This document shows, piece after piece, positions 1 through 11,384 of a stretch of 64,000 nucleotides of DNA. The notes beneath the pieces were generated by a model. The model did no database searches and was not told the DNA's origin. It was given only the letters and a program-made list of their open reading frames with translations. The stretch lies in contig JSYX01000005.1 of NCBI GenBank assembly GCA_000787465.1, positions 62,001 to 126,000 on the forward strand, in the 5' to 3' direction. Within the stretch, counting starts at the first letter, position 1. Each line of letters begins with the position of its first letter. Source of the stretch: Thermomucor indicae-seudaticae. Its lineage: Eukaryota > Mucoromycota > Mucoromycetes > Mucorales > Lichtheimiaceae. The position numbers and the translations under genes are program-made.

Positions 1-1366
1 CTTGGGTATTGGCTTCAAAAGGACTCTGTCCATACGCAGTAGCGTATAGCAGACAGCCGAGACTCTATCATGGGCACAAATGAGAATGTCATCACCAACC
101 TTGAAAAAAAAAAGAAATATTGTTATACCAACCCATATGTCTACTTTTTCGTCTAATTTGGAACCCGGATGTATGTCGTAGAGCTCGGGTGCCCGATAAG
201 CCATAGTGGAATGCTCAGCTGCTAAGTCCTATTATCCATCGCAAGTAAGTGGGCGATAAACCAAACGAAATCCTTGGCGTGAGATGGCGCTTTACCTCCT
301 GCAATAAAGCATCCTGCCTCGTCTTTATGGTAATGCGTGCTCTTGTGATTGAACCAAAATCTGTTAGAATAGGCGTTTCACCGTCATCTGCAATCAGTAT
401 ATTGCTTGGCTTCAGATCACGATGGGCTAAGAAAAAAAGATAATAAAGCCGTTGAACAGATAGATAGAGAGTGGGGGTGGGACTTACGACTTACCATAAG
501 GTACCAATGTCCCTTCTTCCTCTTCTTCTTCTTCTTGTTGTTGCACATGATAGTAGTTGGATGAAGTTGGCATCATGATCGGTTCAGGAGACGACGTGAA
601 TAAACGACGCTGGGCATCCAGAGACGCGTTGACTTGTTCAATCTCAGGGTTCTTCTTCGGAACCCGGGGTAACCGAAAAGAGTGCAGAGCACGGACCGCA
701 TAACAGATTTTACGAAAGAATCGTAGCAAGTCTTGTTCCGGAAAATGGGCCTTATTCAGATTGTTTGCGTTGATGCTGTCCTGCAGGTTACCGCGCTACA
801 TGCATCCAATAAGCGAACATAGGCCACTTTTATCTTTTTGCATGATCTAATAATACCTTGTAATAAGGTAAAAAGATGTAGACTGTCTTGGCGCCCCCTT
901 TATCGGTAGTAATGCTGGTATTCTACCCCCCCCCCAATGATTGAGCGTTCTGTCTGTATGGTTCACACTTGTAATAAAAAGAGAAACTCACGAGCACTCT
1001 GACAATGTTCTCGTGTTGAAACATGCGGTACATTTCAATCTCTCGCATGGCGTCGGCAACCGCTTCCTGGTCGCCTGGAGGGCACTGAATCTTTTTTAAT
1101 GCATAAAGGCGACCGGTCGGTACATCCTGGACCAAGTAGACAAACGCAAATCCACTGCCAGAAGAAAATTATACTTTCAGATCTTTTTCTTTTGCCACTC
1201 TCATGGGGGCCCATGGAGCCGATGCGGAAATTTTTTTGGACTTTTACCCTTCTCCCAAGAGTCGAATGACTTTAAACGTCCTTTTGTTGATTTGTAGGGT
1301 GGGGTTAGGAAAACAACATGATGTTACTGCATAGAGGGTATCCCGGAGACTGGAAGCCAAGGACAT
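1..1366 (-). CDS. STK16/Env7-like (NAK family) Ser/Thr kinase, 3' end cut by window
   Basis: Seven exons on the minus strand (1366-1248, 1154-992, 922-857, 795-495, 426-296, 228-133, 64 to below 1) join in frame. The start at 1366 gives an N-terminus with a Cys-Cys pair at about residues 17-18, a plausible palmitoylation site as in STK16/Env7 kinases, followed by LLGEGGFAFVYLV (glycine loop). Further on are the VAIK-type YALKKI, catalytic HRDLKPSN, DFGS and the APE motif (YRAPELYD), then SLGCLLYATAYG typical of this family. An insert with an EEEEEEE run lies before the catalytic loop. Known relatives (yeast Env7, S. pombe Ppk13, human STK16) act at vacuole or Golgi membranes; that role here is inferred. 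All kinase core residues that fall in the window are present. The last part of the C-lobe is outside the window. Confidence 0.9.
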
Positions 1367-1922
1367 GATAATCTAAAGGGGAACCGAAAGGGCCCACGGT
1401 TGCACAAAAAAAGGGCGCCGATGATGACTTGGCGTGACGATTGTGTCCGGATCGGGAATGTGCGTTTCTATGGCTACAGATTACATGGCCCCTATTTTTT
1501 CTGTCATTTTTTTCCACAAAGACGGCTGGCTTTAGGTGGAGCGCGCGCACGCGCGCCGTTTTATTCGTTAGACTTGTTCTGAGTTTTCGGGCAGTAAAAG
1601 GAAAAGTACAATGCAAGGAGACTCTTTTTTTTGCGGAGACGATATAAGTAAGGGTGAACGAAAGAGAAAAAGGGATAAAGAGAGTGTGTCCGTTTTCTTT
1701 AACGCGAGGGACAGTAATATCGCCAGACGAACCCCCCCCCCTGCGGCAACGGAGTAAGTTTTTATTCGCTCTCAACGTTTAAATAACGTAATCGATAGGA
1801 TTCAAGCCTAAACTGTATATATTTGAATAGAGATGCGTCTTGTGAAAAGTAACACTCTTTTTAATTAATAATTTTATCCCAACTTTTTTGTTTTCTTTTT
1901 CTTCTTTATGATCGTTTAAAAG
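1367..1922. other. divergent intergenic region (kinase / proline-rich gene)
   Basis: No convincing gene. Shared upstream region of two divergent genes. It holds pyrimidine-rich tracts and an alternating GC/AC stretch near 1541-1557. Overlapping ORFs on both strands here have no recognisable domain. Confidence 0.6.
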
Positions 1923-2969
1923 ATGCTTTTTCTGCGTCGACGCAAGAAAGAGCCAAAGTCTGTATCGGCTTCCCTCAGTAGCCCTGAACATGTGGGTTTC
2001 AAGCAGCCGCCTGATGATCCATTGGTGATGGCCTCCTCTCGATGCGCGTATAATAATAATGGAAACGACCAAGCGTCCATTCAGCAAGGTTCTTCTTCAC
2101 CCGAGCCATCTCGGCAACAACCGAAGTCAACAACAGCAGCAGCAGCAGCAGCAGCCCCATCCAAGCGCGATATTCTGATACCGGACTCGGACGCGTCTGA
2201 TACTACTACTACGTCTTCCGCCGCCGCCGCCTCCTTGTCTTCTTCTTCTTCTGCGGTGGCGCCTCAACAGGCTGTTATCGATAACCCCTTGATGGCGCGC
2301 ATGAAACAACGTCATCGGCAAGAATGTCGTCGTTCCTGGCAGCCGCCGCCGCCAGCAGCAGCATGGTCTCATCCTCCTCCTATGGCTATGCCTGTGCCCG
2401 TAGGCCCGTCCATGAGACGTTCTGATACCTATCACTTTATGCTGAATATCAATCCATCAATGCCACTACCACCGCAAGCAGGATTCGCACCTCCTCCTCC
2501 TCCTATGGCTGTACCTGTAAGCCCGTCCATGAGGCGCTCTGAAACCTATCATGCTGCGTTGAATATCAATCCACCGCAAGCGGGAATCACACCTCCATCT
2601 GTGGCCGGGCCTGTGCCTATGGGGCCGTCCATGAGACGCTCAGAGACCTATCATGCAAGACTTGCTCCGTTGAATACCAATCCATCGATACAGGCGGGAA
2701 TCGCACCACCTCTGTCGCCTCCCCCTTCGCCGCCAGATCGGGATCAAGACTACGTCCAGATTCCGATTTATCTCATGTCAGACGACCAAAAACATCCATG
2801 CTATCTGCTTGTACCATCCTCACTAGTAGCAGCAAACGGCCTCACATCCGCTTGGCTTGGTTGCTGTCACCATCAGCAGCAGGAGGAAAATAGACGATCC
2901 TCCCACCGGCTCTCTCCGGAAACCATGAAGCCCTCTGTCTCTTTTGTCCAACCTGCCAAACCACAATGA
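1923..2969 (+). CDS. proline/serine-rich protein with three MRRS(D/E)TYH repeats
   Basis: Single-exon 348-residue ORF of unknown function. The N-terminus is basic (LRRRKKE). The middle has poly-Ala, poly-Thr and poly-Ser runs and polyproline segments (PPPPP) that could bind SH3 or profilin-like partners. The notable feature is a motif, PSMRRS(D/E)TYH followed by LNINP or NTNP, present three times at about residues 162, 201 and 235. The RRS core fits basophilic kinase sites (PKA-like) and possibly 14-3-3 docking if phosphorylated; this is inference. The C-terminal third after residue 270 has a less repetitive segment (YVQIPIYLMSDDQ) that may be a small folded region. No transmembrane segment or signal peptide. 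I do not recognise the family. Codon periodicity and length support a real gene. Confidence 0.65.
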   Translation: MLFLRRRKKEPKSVSASLSSPEHVGFKQPPDDPLVMASSRCAYNNNGNDQASIQQGSSSPEPSRQQPKSTTAAAAAAAPSKRDILIPDSDASDTTTTSSAAAASLSSSSSAVAPQQAVIDNPLMARMKQRHRQECRRSWQPPPPAAAWSHPPPMAMPVPVGPSMRRSDTYHFMLNINPSMPLPPQAGFAPPPPPMAVPVSPSMRRSETYHAALNINPPQAGITPPSVAGPVPMGPSMRRSETYHARLAPLNTNPSIQAGIAPPLSPPPSPPDRDQDYVQIPIYLMSDDQKHPCYLLVPSSLVAANGLTSAWLGCCHHQQQEENRRSSHRLSPETMKPSVSFVQPAKPQ

Positions 2970-3076
2970 ATTGGTTCTTCCTTGTTTTTTTTGTTGTTTA
3001 CATATGCATAGCTTATATACAAAACCTTGCTTTTTTTGTTGTCTATCTCATCTTTTACATGCTATTATTATTATCA

Positions 3077-5455
3077 TCATCTTTGATGACTGAAATAACT
3101 ATCCCATTCATCAAAATCAAATGACGTTGGAACACCACAAAACGCAGTGCCCAATGGATCAAACGGTCGTTCGGCGGCCGACGTCATTGGCATCGTGATA
3201 CCGTACGAAGTAAACATCGGAGGCTGTTGTTGCTGCTGCTGCTGCTGTTGTTGTTGCTGTTGTTCGTCTTCATCCTCTCTTGGCGAATTAGGCACAGCGA
3301 TCGACGCTGAAGATGAAGCTGCTGCGGCTGCAGCCGCATGCCGTCTCATCTTTTTCACTTCTTCACCATCTTCTCCTCCTTCGAGATTCACGTCCCGTAA
3401 CCCAGCCAGCTCACCGAGTATATTGGTATGCCTTGCCGACGTCCGCCACGTACTCTCGACCTCTTCCATGGCTCGCATAATCTTATTCACATTGATCTTG
3501 GCTTCCAACGACGCCATACTGTCCGACGACGCCGCATTATTGATAAAGATCGTGCCCGCCGTGAACATGAAATAAAGCGAGTAACTGTGAATGTTTTTCA
3601 GTCGGCCCTCTTGGGACAATGAAACCGCGATATCCAAGATCTTATCGGCGCCGTACGTGCAAATGACGGCCGACGGAAACACGGAAGGGGCTTCGGATTG
3701 GGACGGGCCGGGAATAAAGGGGCGATGCAAGAGAATAAGTGTGGTATAGTAAAGCATGTGGAGCTGGCACCGTTCCAAGGGGGGTGCCGGTGCTGATTCC
3801 GCAATTCTGGTATTCGGCGGGCTATATTGAAGTGACGCGGGCAGTTTCGACATCCAGTTGTTGAGTTCACGGTCTAGTTCGGATATGACTTTATCCGGTG
3901 TCGGCATAATCGAGAGCTGGCGTCTGCCTTCGACTGTGTACAGCTTGCGAAGTACGGAGCCAAGAATGCTGCAAAGCTTGATGAGTTGGTGGAAATTTTC
4001 CATGATGACCGGGTTGTCTTCGTCCGCAGCGCTAGGGTACGGTGTGTCATAGTCGGCGGCGTCAATGACCGGCGTCCGTCCGTACATGGCACAGGATAAC
4101 CGGTCCACCACAAAGCAGCAGAAGAAGCACCGCTTCCGGTTCTCCTTTTCCGCCTCGGGCATGTTCCATGTATCGCAGTTTCGATTCAGTCCTAGATTCT
4201 GGAGCATCCGAAAAGCCTGTATGTATGTAAGTCACTCTATCTATCTACCAAAAGCACGTGCCCTCCCTCCCACTTACCAAACCACTGTACAGCCAGCCAC
4301 GTATGGTCTTCATGGCTCCATTCTGGTGACTGCTCAGCAACAACAACGATTGCACGGTGCTCACTCGAAAATTATCCCACTCAAATTCCAGCAGGCCCTT
4401 GGCCCGCTCAAAGAACAAATCACCCGCCGTGTCCGGCAGCGATGGGTCGGTGCGTACCCGTGGATCAGGCGATATTCGGGCGGCCACGGCGAAGATGGCA
4501 TTCAGGAGTAAGGGTGACGGCGGATTGTCACTGCTTTCGAGTGAGGCCAGGAACGATTTCTTGTGAATGAGGGGTAAAAGAGGATAAAAGTGGCTGAAGT
4601 AAAGATCTAGAAGATGGTGCACTAGGTCTGGAGGTGGCATCGCAAACAAATCGATTTGACGATCAACACCGATGATGGTAGTACTGCTGAACACGGGGTC
4701 GTCGCGGTAGCTCTTTGAATTAAATCGAAACACGCCCTCTTTGAAGTTTTTGCTGCCCTTCAACATGTAGTATCCAGATGTGTTGCCGTAGTACCGAAGA
4801 GGACCACTTTCATCAATGTATTGGTTACCATCCTGTGCTGCTGACAATGATGGTGGTGGCGGGGGTGGTTGTTGTAGTAGTGACGGTAGTGGTGGATGTG
4901 TCAATGTGGTAGGGGCACGCATCCAGTTGTTTGCTGTTGTTGTTGCTGTTGTTGTTTCTGGTAAATCTTCTTCTGGGCCCAGATAACGTGGCCGGACCAT
5001 CTCGCCGTACGGTGTTTGCAGGGGCGAATTGAGTTCTTTCAAGATTGCTTGGAATCGCGGATCATCTTGTTGAATAACACTATTCAAGAGGGCCTCGAGT
5101 CGTTGTAGTCTACCCTCGACCGCTTCTATATAACCCTTTGGAGGTCCTCGCTAGCCGATGTTCGGTATTAGTTGCCATGGTTTTTACTTATTGCCAATGT
5201 AACAAAGGCAAACCTTTTTCTTTGACTCATTGTATGAACAAGTGATACCCAGCGCTGTACAAGTGCCGCACTGAGGCACAGCCCCGTCGCACTTTGCCTT
5301 TTTCCGTCGACAGGGTTCACTAAATGTCACGGAAGAAAAAAAGGAAGCTCATTCAATAGACGTCTCCTTTTTCCCTTGTTTCCTTCAACCTCCTGATCTA
5401 GTTACCAAGCTTTGCTAACGCGCTTTCGTTTTGATGCCAAGTGATCGTTGTTCAT
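3077..5455 (-). CDS. Zn2Cys6 transcription factor with Fungal_trans domain (paralogue A)
   Basis: Four exons (5455-5406, 5319-5214, 5150-4278, 4216-3077) give an in-frame protein of 722 residues. Residues about 8-50 form a Gal4-type zinc binuclear cluster: the first Cys is split by intron 1, then CEPCRRKKAKC and CGTCTALGITC. A linker with RGPPKGYIEAVEGRL, a motif seen in many such regulators, leads to a coiled dimerisation segment. The middle region has the Fungal_trans fold with the tract RTPVIDAADYDTPYPS that is conserved in xylanase-regulator-like proteins. A polyglutamine run lies near the C-terminus (about 3222-3262 in DNA). The target genes cannot be deduced. The next gene downstream on the map (6507-8920) is a paralogue with identical exon phases, including a first exon of exactly 50 coding bases, so the pair arose by tandem duplication. 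Confidence 0.92.
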
Positions 5456-6506
5456 GTCAATCGCGGAGAGAAAAAAATACAAGCAACAAACCCGCATGGT
5501 GGGGGCCCGCTGGGGCCGAATCAAGAAACTATGCCGGTTAAAGGATGATCCGTATTTTGACACCCGGGTTTCCCACACGTTGCGTCGTTCCTATTTAAAG
5601 CGCATGATCTACGGTTTTACCCATACTTTGTCTTTCTTCCGCGTTTCCTTTACTTTTGCAACAAGGTAAGTTTTGGCAAGGTAAGTCTTTATAAATGAAC
5701 GGATGACGCGTCGCTGTGTTCCTGCGATCAAGCGAACTTTGGCAACAAGGCATAAATCAGCGGATGGCACGTCGCTCTGTCCTCGTAATCACGTGAGCTT
5801 TCAACAAGGTAAGTTTTGACAAGGTAGGTTTTTATAAATGACGTAGCCTTGTCCTTGCAATCAAGCGGACATTACGTTTTGTTTGGCATCACCCGTTGCG
5901 CCTAATGATCCAGTTAGATATGGCTTGATATTCGATCAGTCATGTAGCCTTTTTGGCGAGTGACTCTGATCGTAATGGACTCAATGCCGGCTCATTAGTT
6001 GCACACACACCGTATAAATTTGTTGTTGTGAGAGCGCTAAAAGCGTGGCAGGGTCTCTTAGAGGTCAAACCTATAACATGATCGGCGGACCAAGGTCTTA
6101 ATGAGAAAAAGATCCCCCTGGCTATGTCATATTACATGACATGACGTGTCCCAGTCCGTCAAGTATTTGTATCGGACGCACGTCAGTAGTGAGCGTCATC
6201 CTGGTTTACAAACACAAGTCATAGTAACAAAGGCAGTGTCTTTGGAAATCACTTGGTTACTTGTTCTAAAGGCACATGGAAGCATTCATTCTTCTATACA
6301 CCTCCAATGGGAGTCGTTTGGCATAAGGAACGCCTTCCGTTATTTCACCACAGACAAGACGCCAAACAACAGGACAAAAGGCATAGGATATATGAGTTAT
6401 GCTTTTCATGATAAATTTGGAAGCAAGTCTACAAGTTAACTGAAATCCGTGCAAGAATTTATATACAAGCGACAGTATAAAAGAAGCGAGCACACCACCG
6501 TCCGTT
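5456..6506. other. intergenic region upstream of paralogue A
   Basis: About 1 kb between the two tandem transcription factor genes. It contains three degenerate direct repeats (5654-5870, listed separately) in what is probably the promoter of paralogue A, and the 3' flank of paralogue B. No ORF here has a recognisable domain. Confidence 0.6.
5654..5870. repeat. three degenerate direct repeats in promoter of paralogue A
   Basis: Three tandem, diverged copies at about 5654-5737, 5738-5797 and 5798-5870. Each begins with a CAACAAGG core; copies 1 and 3 continue with TAAGTTTTG(G/A)CAAGGTA and TTTATAAATGA, and each ends near a (C/T)AATCAAGCG-like or related sequence. They lie 200-420 bp upstream of the start at 5455 and could carry repeated regulatory sites. 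Confidence 0.7.
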
Positions 6507-8920
6507 TCAGATTTGCGAATTCGGATTGATTTGCGAATTCGGATTCGGTACGACGTTCATCAAGTCCGTCTGGTTACTGAAATAAGTCATCCATTCTTCC
6601 ATGTCCAAAGATGTCGGGACGCCGTAAAACGCGGTCCCAAAGGGATCAAAAGTCGGTCGTCCTCCTTCACCGGCTGTCGTTGCCGTGTTCGCACTCGTCG
6701 CAGTACTATCATCTTCTTCGACCACGGCCGGCATGGGTGGCGGTGACAGTTCAGCAGGTTTAATTTCAGGAGAATTAGGTACCGCAATCGCAGGCGTGGG
6801 CACAGAATTGTTCTTTTGCTGCATCCTTGCCGCGTTGACCTGCTCATCGTCTGCATCATCGAATTCTTCCAGATTGATATCGCGTAGACCAGCTAGCTCA
6901 CCCAAGATATTCGAGTGCCGAGCCGACGTTCTCCAGGTATCCTCGACGGCTTCCATTGCTCGCATGATCTTGTTGATGCTGATCTTGGCCTCGAAGGCAA
7001 ACATGCTGTCGGACGAGGCTGCGTCGTTGATAAAGATGATGCCGGCCGTAAACATGAAATAGAGCGAGTAGCTGTGGATATACTTGAGCCGGTTTTCTTC
7101 GGTCAGGAGCACCGTGATATCCAGGATCTTGTTGGCTGCGTAGGTGCAGATCTGAGCAGACGGGAAGACAGAGGGCGCTTCGGATTGCGAGGGGCCCGGA
7201 ATGAAGGGACGGTGAAGAAGGATCAGTGCGGTGTAATAGAGCATGTGGAGCTGGCATCGTTCAAGGCTTGGCGCCGGCGCTCGCTCGGCCATCCGGGTGT
7301 TAGGCGGGCGATACAGGAGGTGGGAAGGTAGCTTGGCCAGCCAGCCGTTGAGTTCCTTGTCCAATGCCGAGATCACCTTGTCCGGAGTCGACAGTGCCGC
7401 AAGCTGTTTCTTGCCGTGCACGGTGTACAGCTGCCGCAGAATCGATCCTAATGTGTCGCATAGTTTGATCAACTGATGAAAGTTGTCCATGATATCCTTC
7501 TCGTCGCCGTCAATGTCGCTCGGATACGGCGTGTCAAAGTCTCGCTCATCAATCGCGGGCGTTCTTCCAAACATGGCGCATGACAATCGGTCCATCACAA
7601 AGCAAGAGAAGAAGCACCGTTTCCGGTTCTCCTTTTCAGCCTCGGGTATGTTCCAAGAATCGCAGTTTCTGTACAGTCCACAGTTTTGTAACATTCGGAA
7701 AGCCTGCCCAATTTTTCTTCTTCAGTTAAAAACGGGATGATGGCACCAAACATATTGAACTTTACCAGTCCACTGTAGAGCCATCCTCTCACTGTCTTGA
7801 GCACACCCGTCTGATGACTGCTCAACAACAGCAACGACTGGATCGTCGAGACCTGAAAGTTCTCCCACTCGTAATCCAACAATAACCGTGCGCGCTCAAA
7901 AAACACATCCCCGGCCGTGTCCGGCAGGTCTGGATGGGTCCGGACGCGTGGGTCGTCTGAGATGCGCGACGCGAGCGCATAGATCGAGTTCAGGAGCAGC
8001 AGCGGAGGCGGATTGTCGCTCTTCAAGGACTCCAGAAACGACTTTTTGTGTAGGATAGGGAAAAGCGGATAGTAATTGGCAAAGTAGAGGTCCAAAAGGT
8101 GTTGTGCCAGGTCGTCTGGAGGTTTCTCAAACGGATCGATCACGAGGTTCGGCGTCTGTTCGGCTGTGTGGTGCGGATCCAGGCTGGATCGAGACCGATA
8201 CCCTCGTGAGTTGAACCGAAAGACGCCCTCTTTAAAGTTTCTGCTACCCCTGAGCATGTAATAGCCGGACGCTTTGCCGTAGTATCGGATCTGGCCTGTC
8301 TCGTCAATGTACCGGTTACCGAGTTCAGGATCCGCGTGTATGGTTTTCACTTTCCTGCCTGTGCTGGTGCGGTTATGATGACTCGTATTCGGTGCGCCCG
8401 TCTGTTGCTGTTGCTGCTGTTGTGGTTGTTGTTGTGCAGCTGCTGCTGTTCGTGTTGGTGGTATCTGCTGCTGTTGGTGTAGACGCGGACGTATAAGCTC
8501 ACCATACGGTGTCTGAAGCGGCGCATTCAGTTCTTCCAGAATCGCTTTGGATCGCGGGTCGTCTTCCTGAATAACGCTTTCCAAAAGCGCTTCGAGCCGC
8601 TGGAGCCGTCCCTCAATCGCCTCAATATAACCTTTCGGCGGACCACGCTGTGAACCGAACAGACAGTAAGAGCGCCATGTTGATGGAGAGGACGGGGCAC
8701 TTTTTTTATACCTTTCTGTTTGACTCGACATAAGTGCACTGCAGGCCAGACAGTCTGCAATTGTCGCATTGGGGCACATCCCCACCGCACTTGATCTTTT
8801 TCCGACGGCATTCCTGGCTTTTCACCCGTCAGCGAACCGAACCAGCGGTGATCTAGCCGATGAAGCGTACCAAGCCTTTTTGACCCGCTGCCGCTTGTTG
8901 GGGGGCGATTCGTCTGCCAT
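6507..8920 (-). CDS. Zn2Cys6 transcription factor with Fungal_trans domain (paralogue B)
   Basis: Four exons (8920-8871, 8817-8712, 8647-7766, 7703-6507) make a 744-residue protein in frame. It starts MADESPPNKRQRVKKA, a basic nuclear-targeting patch, running into the zinc cluster CQECRRKKIKC and CDNCRLSGLQC, then RGPPKGYIEAIEGRL. A glutamine-rich stretch occurs around DNA 8404-8480. The Fungal_trans core (RTPAIDERDFDTPYPS and the LHRPFIPGPSQSEAPS segment) is nearly the same as in paralogue A. Intron positions and phases match A exactly; the tail after the conserved core differs. The C-terminus carries a short in-frame tandem duplication of NPNSQI. It faces the acyl-CoA ligase gene at 9188 across a 267-bp divergent promoter, which could be shared. 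Confidence 0.92.
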
Positions 8921-9187
8921 GTGTTGTTTTTTTTCCTTGTAGAGCTTGTGCTTTGCTTCAGAAAAGATTATCTCAGCTTTTTGGGCGTCGGATTTAGTTT
9001 TCTCCGTTGAGAACTCGATGCAAGCAAGTTCAGCTAGGATTTCCTTTTCGATGCCGTAAAAACATACAGTTGCAACAGGACGTGTTCCTGTATGTGTGTG
9101 CATTGACCGAAAGATGATCCGGTGTCATTCGTTTAAATAGGATCAACTTTCCAGCAACCCCCCCTCCTTTGTTCTTCACTTCTCGTC

Positions 9188-11263
9188 ATGTCTCTGCATC
9201 ATCTCGATTTAAACCAGGACACAACGATTTATCGTGCTCTTTACGAGCTTCCTCGTCCAGTACAAGAAGAAGAGGAAGACACTCCAGCTGTCATTGACGC
9301 AGAGCGTCCGGATCATCGCCTCAGCTTTGGTCAACTCCGATCGCTCGTTCATGCGTACGCAGCGACTTTGCAACATCGGTTTGGACTTGCTCCAGGCCAG
9401 GTGGTCGCGATATGCTCTCCAAATCAAGTCCGTAATCGACTCTCCAGGCGGTGGCTCCAGTTTCACTAACGAGACTTTTATATAAAGATTGAATATCCAG
9501 CAGCACTGCATGCCATTGCCGCCATTGGTAATAGCGTAGTTTGTCTTGCTTTGATTGGAGGCGGGGGGTGTGCCTAAGCGGCCTTTTTTATATCATATTT
9601 TAGGCTGCGTGGGAGCAGCAATATCCAAAGATTACACTACGGAAATGATAGCATACTGCCTCAAACTGGCAGACGTCCAACTGGTCCTGGGACACCCGGA
9701 GACGGCTGACAAGGTTCATGCGGCTATGGATCAATGCGGCCTCTCGAGAGACAAGATGGTTCTGCTCGGACCTGATTTGTGTTGTTGTTCTGACAAGCCG
9801 CCCGATCTTGCCGGTGGTCTGCTGGATCCTGACGCAACGGCGTATCTGTATTGTACATCTGGGACGACGGGCAATCCCAAGATGGTGACCCTCAGGTATG
9901 TTCCTCTCCTCTTCCTTGTATGACTGCACACGAGAGAGAAAGAGAGAGAGACTCATGCATTGAAAAAAGTCATCGGGCTGTCCTGGCAAGCGCACGGCAT
10001 CGTGCGAACCAGCTCATGGGCAAGAAGCCTTGGCGGCCCAAGACACGCGTGTTTATGGCATGCAATCCGGCAAGCAACGCCGGTCCTTGTGTCCTGGACT
10101 ACCATGCGGTGATCTGGTGCGGCGTCCCGCTTTACGTCATGCCAAGATTCGATGTGCCCAGCTTTTGTCGAAACGTGGAGCGGTACAAGGTCGAAGCGTG
10201 TCTGATCGCGCCTTGGGTCGTGGCCGCTTGTCTTGCGAATGACCCTCCAACAGGCGGTCAGGCGTACGACTTGAGCAGCCTTCGGTGGGTGTCTGCGGCC
10301 GGGTCACGGGTCGAGCCACAGATTGTGCGGCGCGCCAAGGAAAGGATCGGTGTCGATGTGTTGAACGAGTATGGACAGACGGAGATCCTGTGCATGTTTG
10401 ACTTTGACGAGCCTGGTTTGATCGAAAAGGGTAAGTCCAATTCCCTCCCTTTATTAAGCAAGAATAATGACGAGCTCATTCGGCTTGGTTTACGTACTAG
10501 CGGCTGTCGGCAGGCCCATCCCTGGTAGTTTTGTAAAGTTGGTCAATGACAAGGGAGAAGGTAAGAGAGAGAGAGAACAAGTAGTCGAGACAGGAAACCA
10601 ATGGTCCTATGGGGACAGTTGGCCGTACAGGAGAATTGTGTGTGCGTGGCCCTACGGTAACAAAGGTAAATGATCACTAATTCGCACGCATTGCCCTAAA
10701 CTTATTTCTCGATACCTGTCTAGGGTTACTATCATCTGCCGGAGGCCACAGCTTCTCTGTTTGATTCGGAAGGCTTTCTGCGCACAGGTGATCTCTTTAC
10801 GATGGATGACAAGGGTGTCCTGTGGTTTATCGATCGCAAGAAGGATCTGATCAAGTACTTGCTATATCATGCAAGTGTCTTTTTTGGCTCTTGTCTTTTT
10901 TTTATTATTCGTAGCACCCCTTTTATACGAACCACAATTTTTTTTCAGATATATCCCAAGGAACTCGAAGATATCATTGCCACCTACCCTGGCGTACAAG
11001 AGAGCTGTGTGGTTGGCAAGTACCTACCTCGAGAAGGCACTGAATTACCACGCGCCTACGTGGTCATGAAGCAAAAGCCTCCAGCAGAGAAGGACGTGGA
11101 GCGACAGATACAAGAGTATGTGGATAGCCGCGTCGCTGACTATAAACGGCTACGAGCCGGGGTCAAGATCGTCGATGCTCTACCACGAGGCCAAGGGCTA
11201 GGCAAAGTCGACAGACGGTTACTTCGTCAGCTTGCCAATGAGGAACGTCTTGCAAAGCTTTAG
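9188..11263 (+). CDS. AMP-binding acyl-CoA ligase (4-coumarate-CoA ligase-like), probable PTS1
   Basis: Exons at 9188-9427, 9488-9527, 9604-9895, 9970-10430, 10501-10560, about 10594-10665, 10724-10870 and 10949-11263. The enzyme class activates a carboxylic acid with ATP and joins it to CoA. Seen motifs: the adenylate-binding P-loop TSGTTGNPK, the NEYGQTE motif, GELCVRGPTVTKGYY, the DRKKDLIKY hinge and the C-terminal catalytic Lys region (GQGLGKVDRR). The protein ends in AKL, a type-1 peroxisomal signal, so a fatty or aromatic acid ligase in peroxisomes is likely. The last intron (10871-10948) starts GCAAGT and ends CAG; it is 78 nt with no stop, so it can also be read through. Between exons 5 and 6 the frames do not meet (donor phase 1, acceptors phase 0 or 2) beside a (GA)n run; see findings. 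Either an assembly error or a broken allele. Confidence 0.85.
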
Positions 11264-11281
11264 CACGGCTGTAGATATTAC

Positions 11282-11287
11282 AATAAA
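11282..11287 (+). terminator. polyadenylation signal AATAAA of the acyl-CoA ligase gene
   Basis: AATAAA lies 19 bp after the stop codon at 11263, a usual position for a fungal poly(A) signal. Confidence 0.5.
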
Positions 11288-11384
11288 AATGTGTGCTCTA
11301 TTACAGTACGTTCGTGTAAAAATTTAAGCCCAGTGGGGAACACACAGTAAAGTGGGGGTTGTCGAACTTAATGCTCCGGGAGGA

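Noticed and set aside
1305..1775. 156-residue minus-strand ORF in front of the kinase gene
   Set aside because: It covers the kinase start region in another frame; the kinase frame from 1366 is supported by family conservation.
10802..11263. Continuous ORF across the last intron of the acyl-CoA ligase
   Set aside because: It reads through a GC..AG intron; the spliced form restores the conserved hinge.
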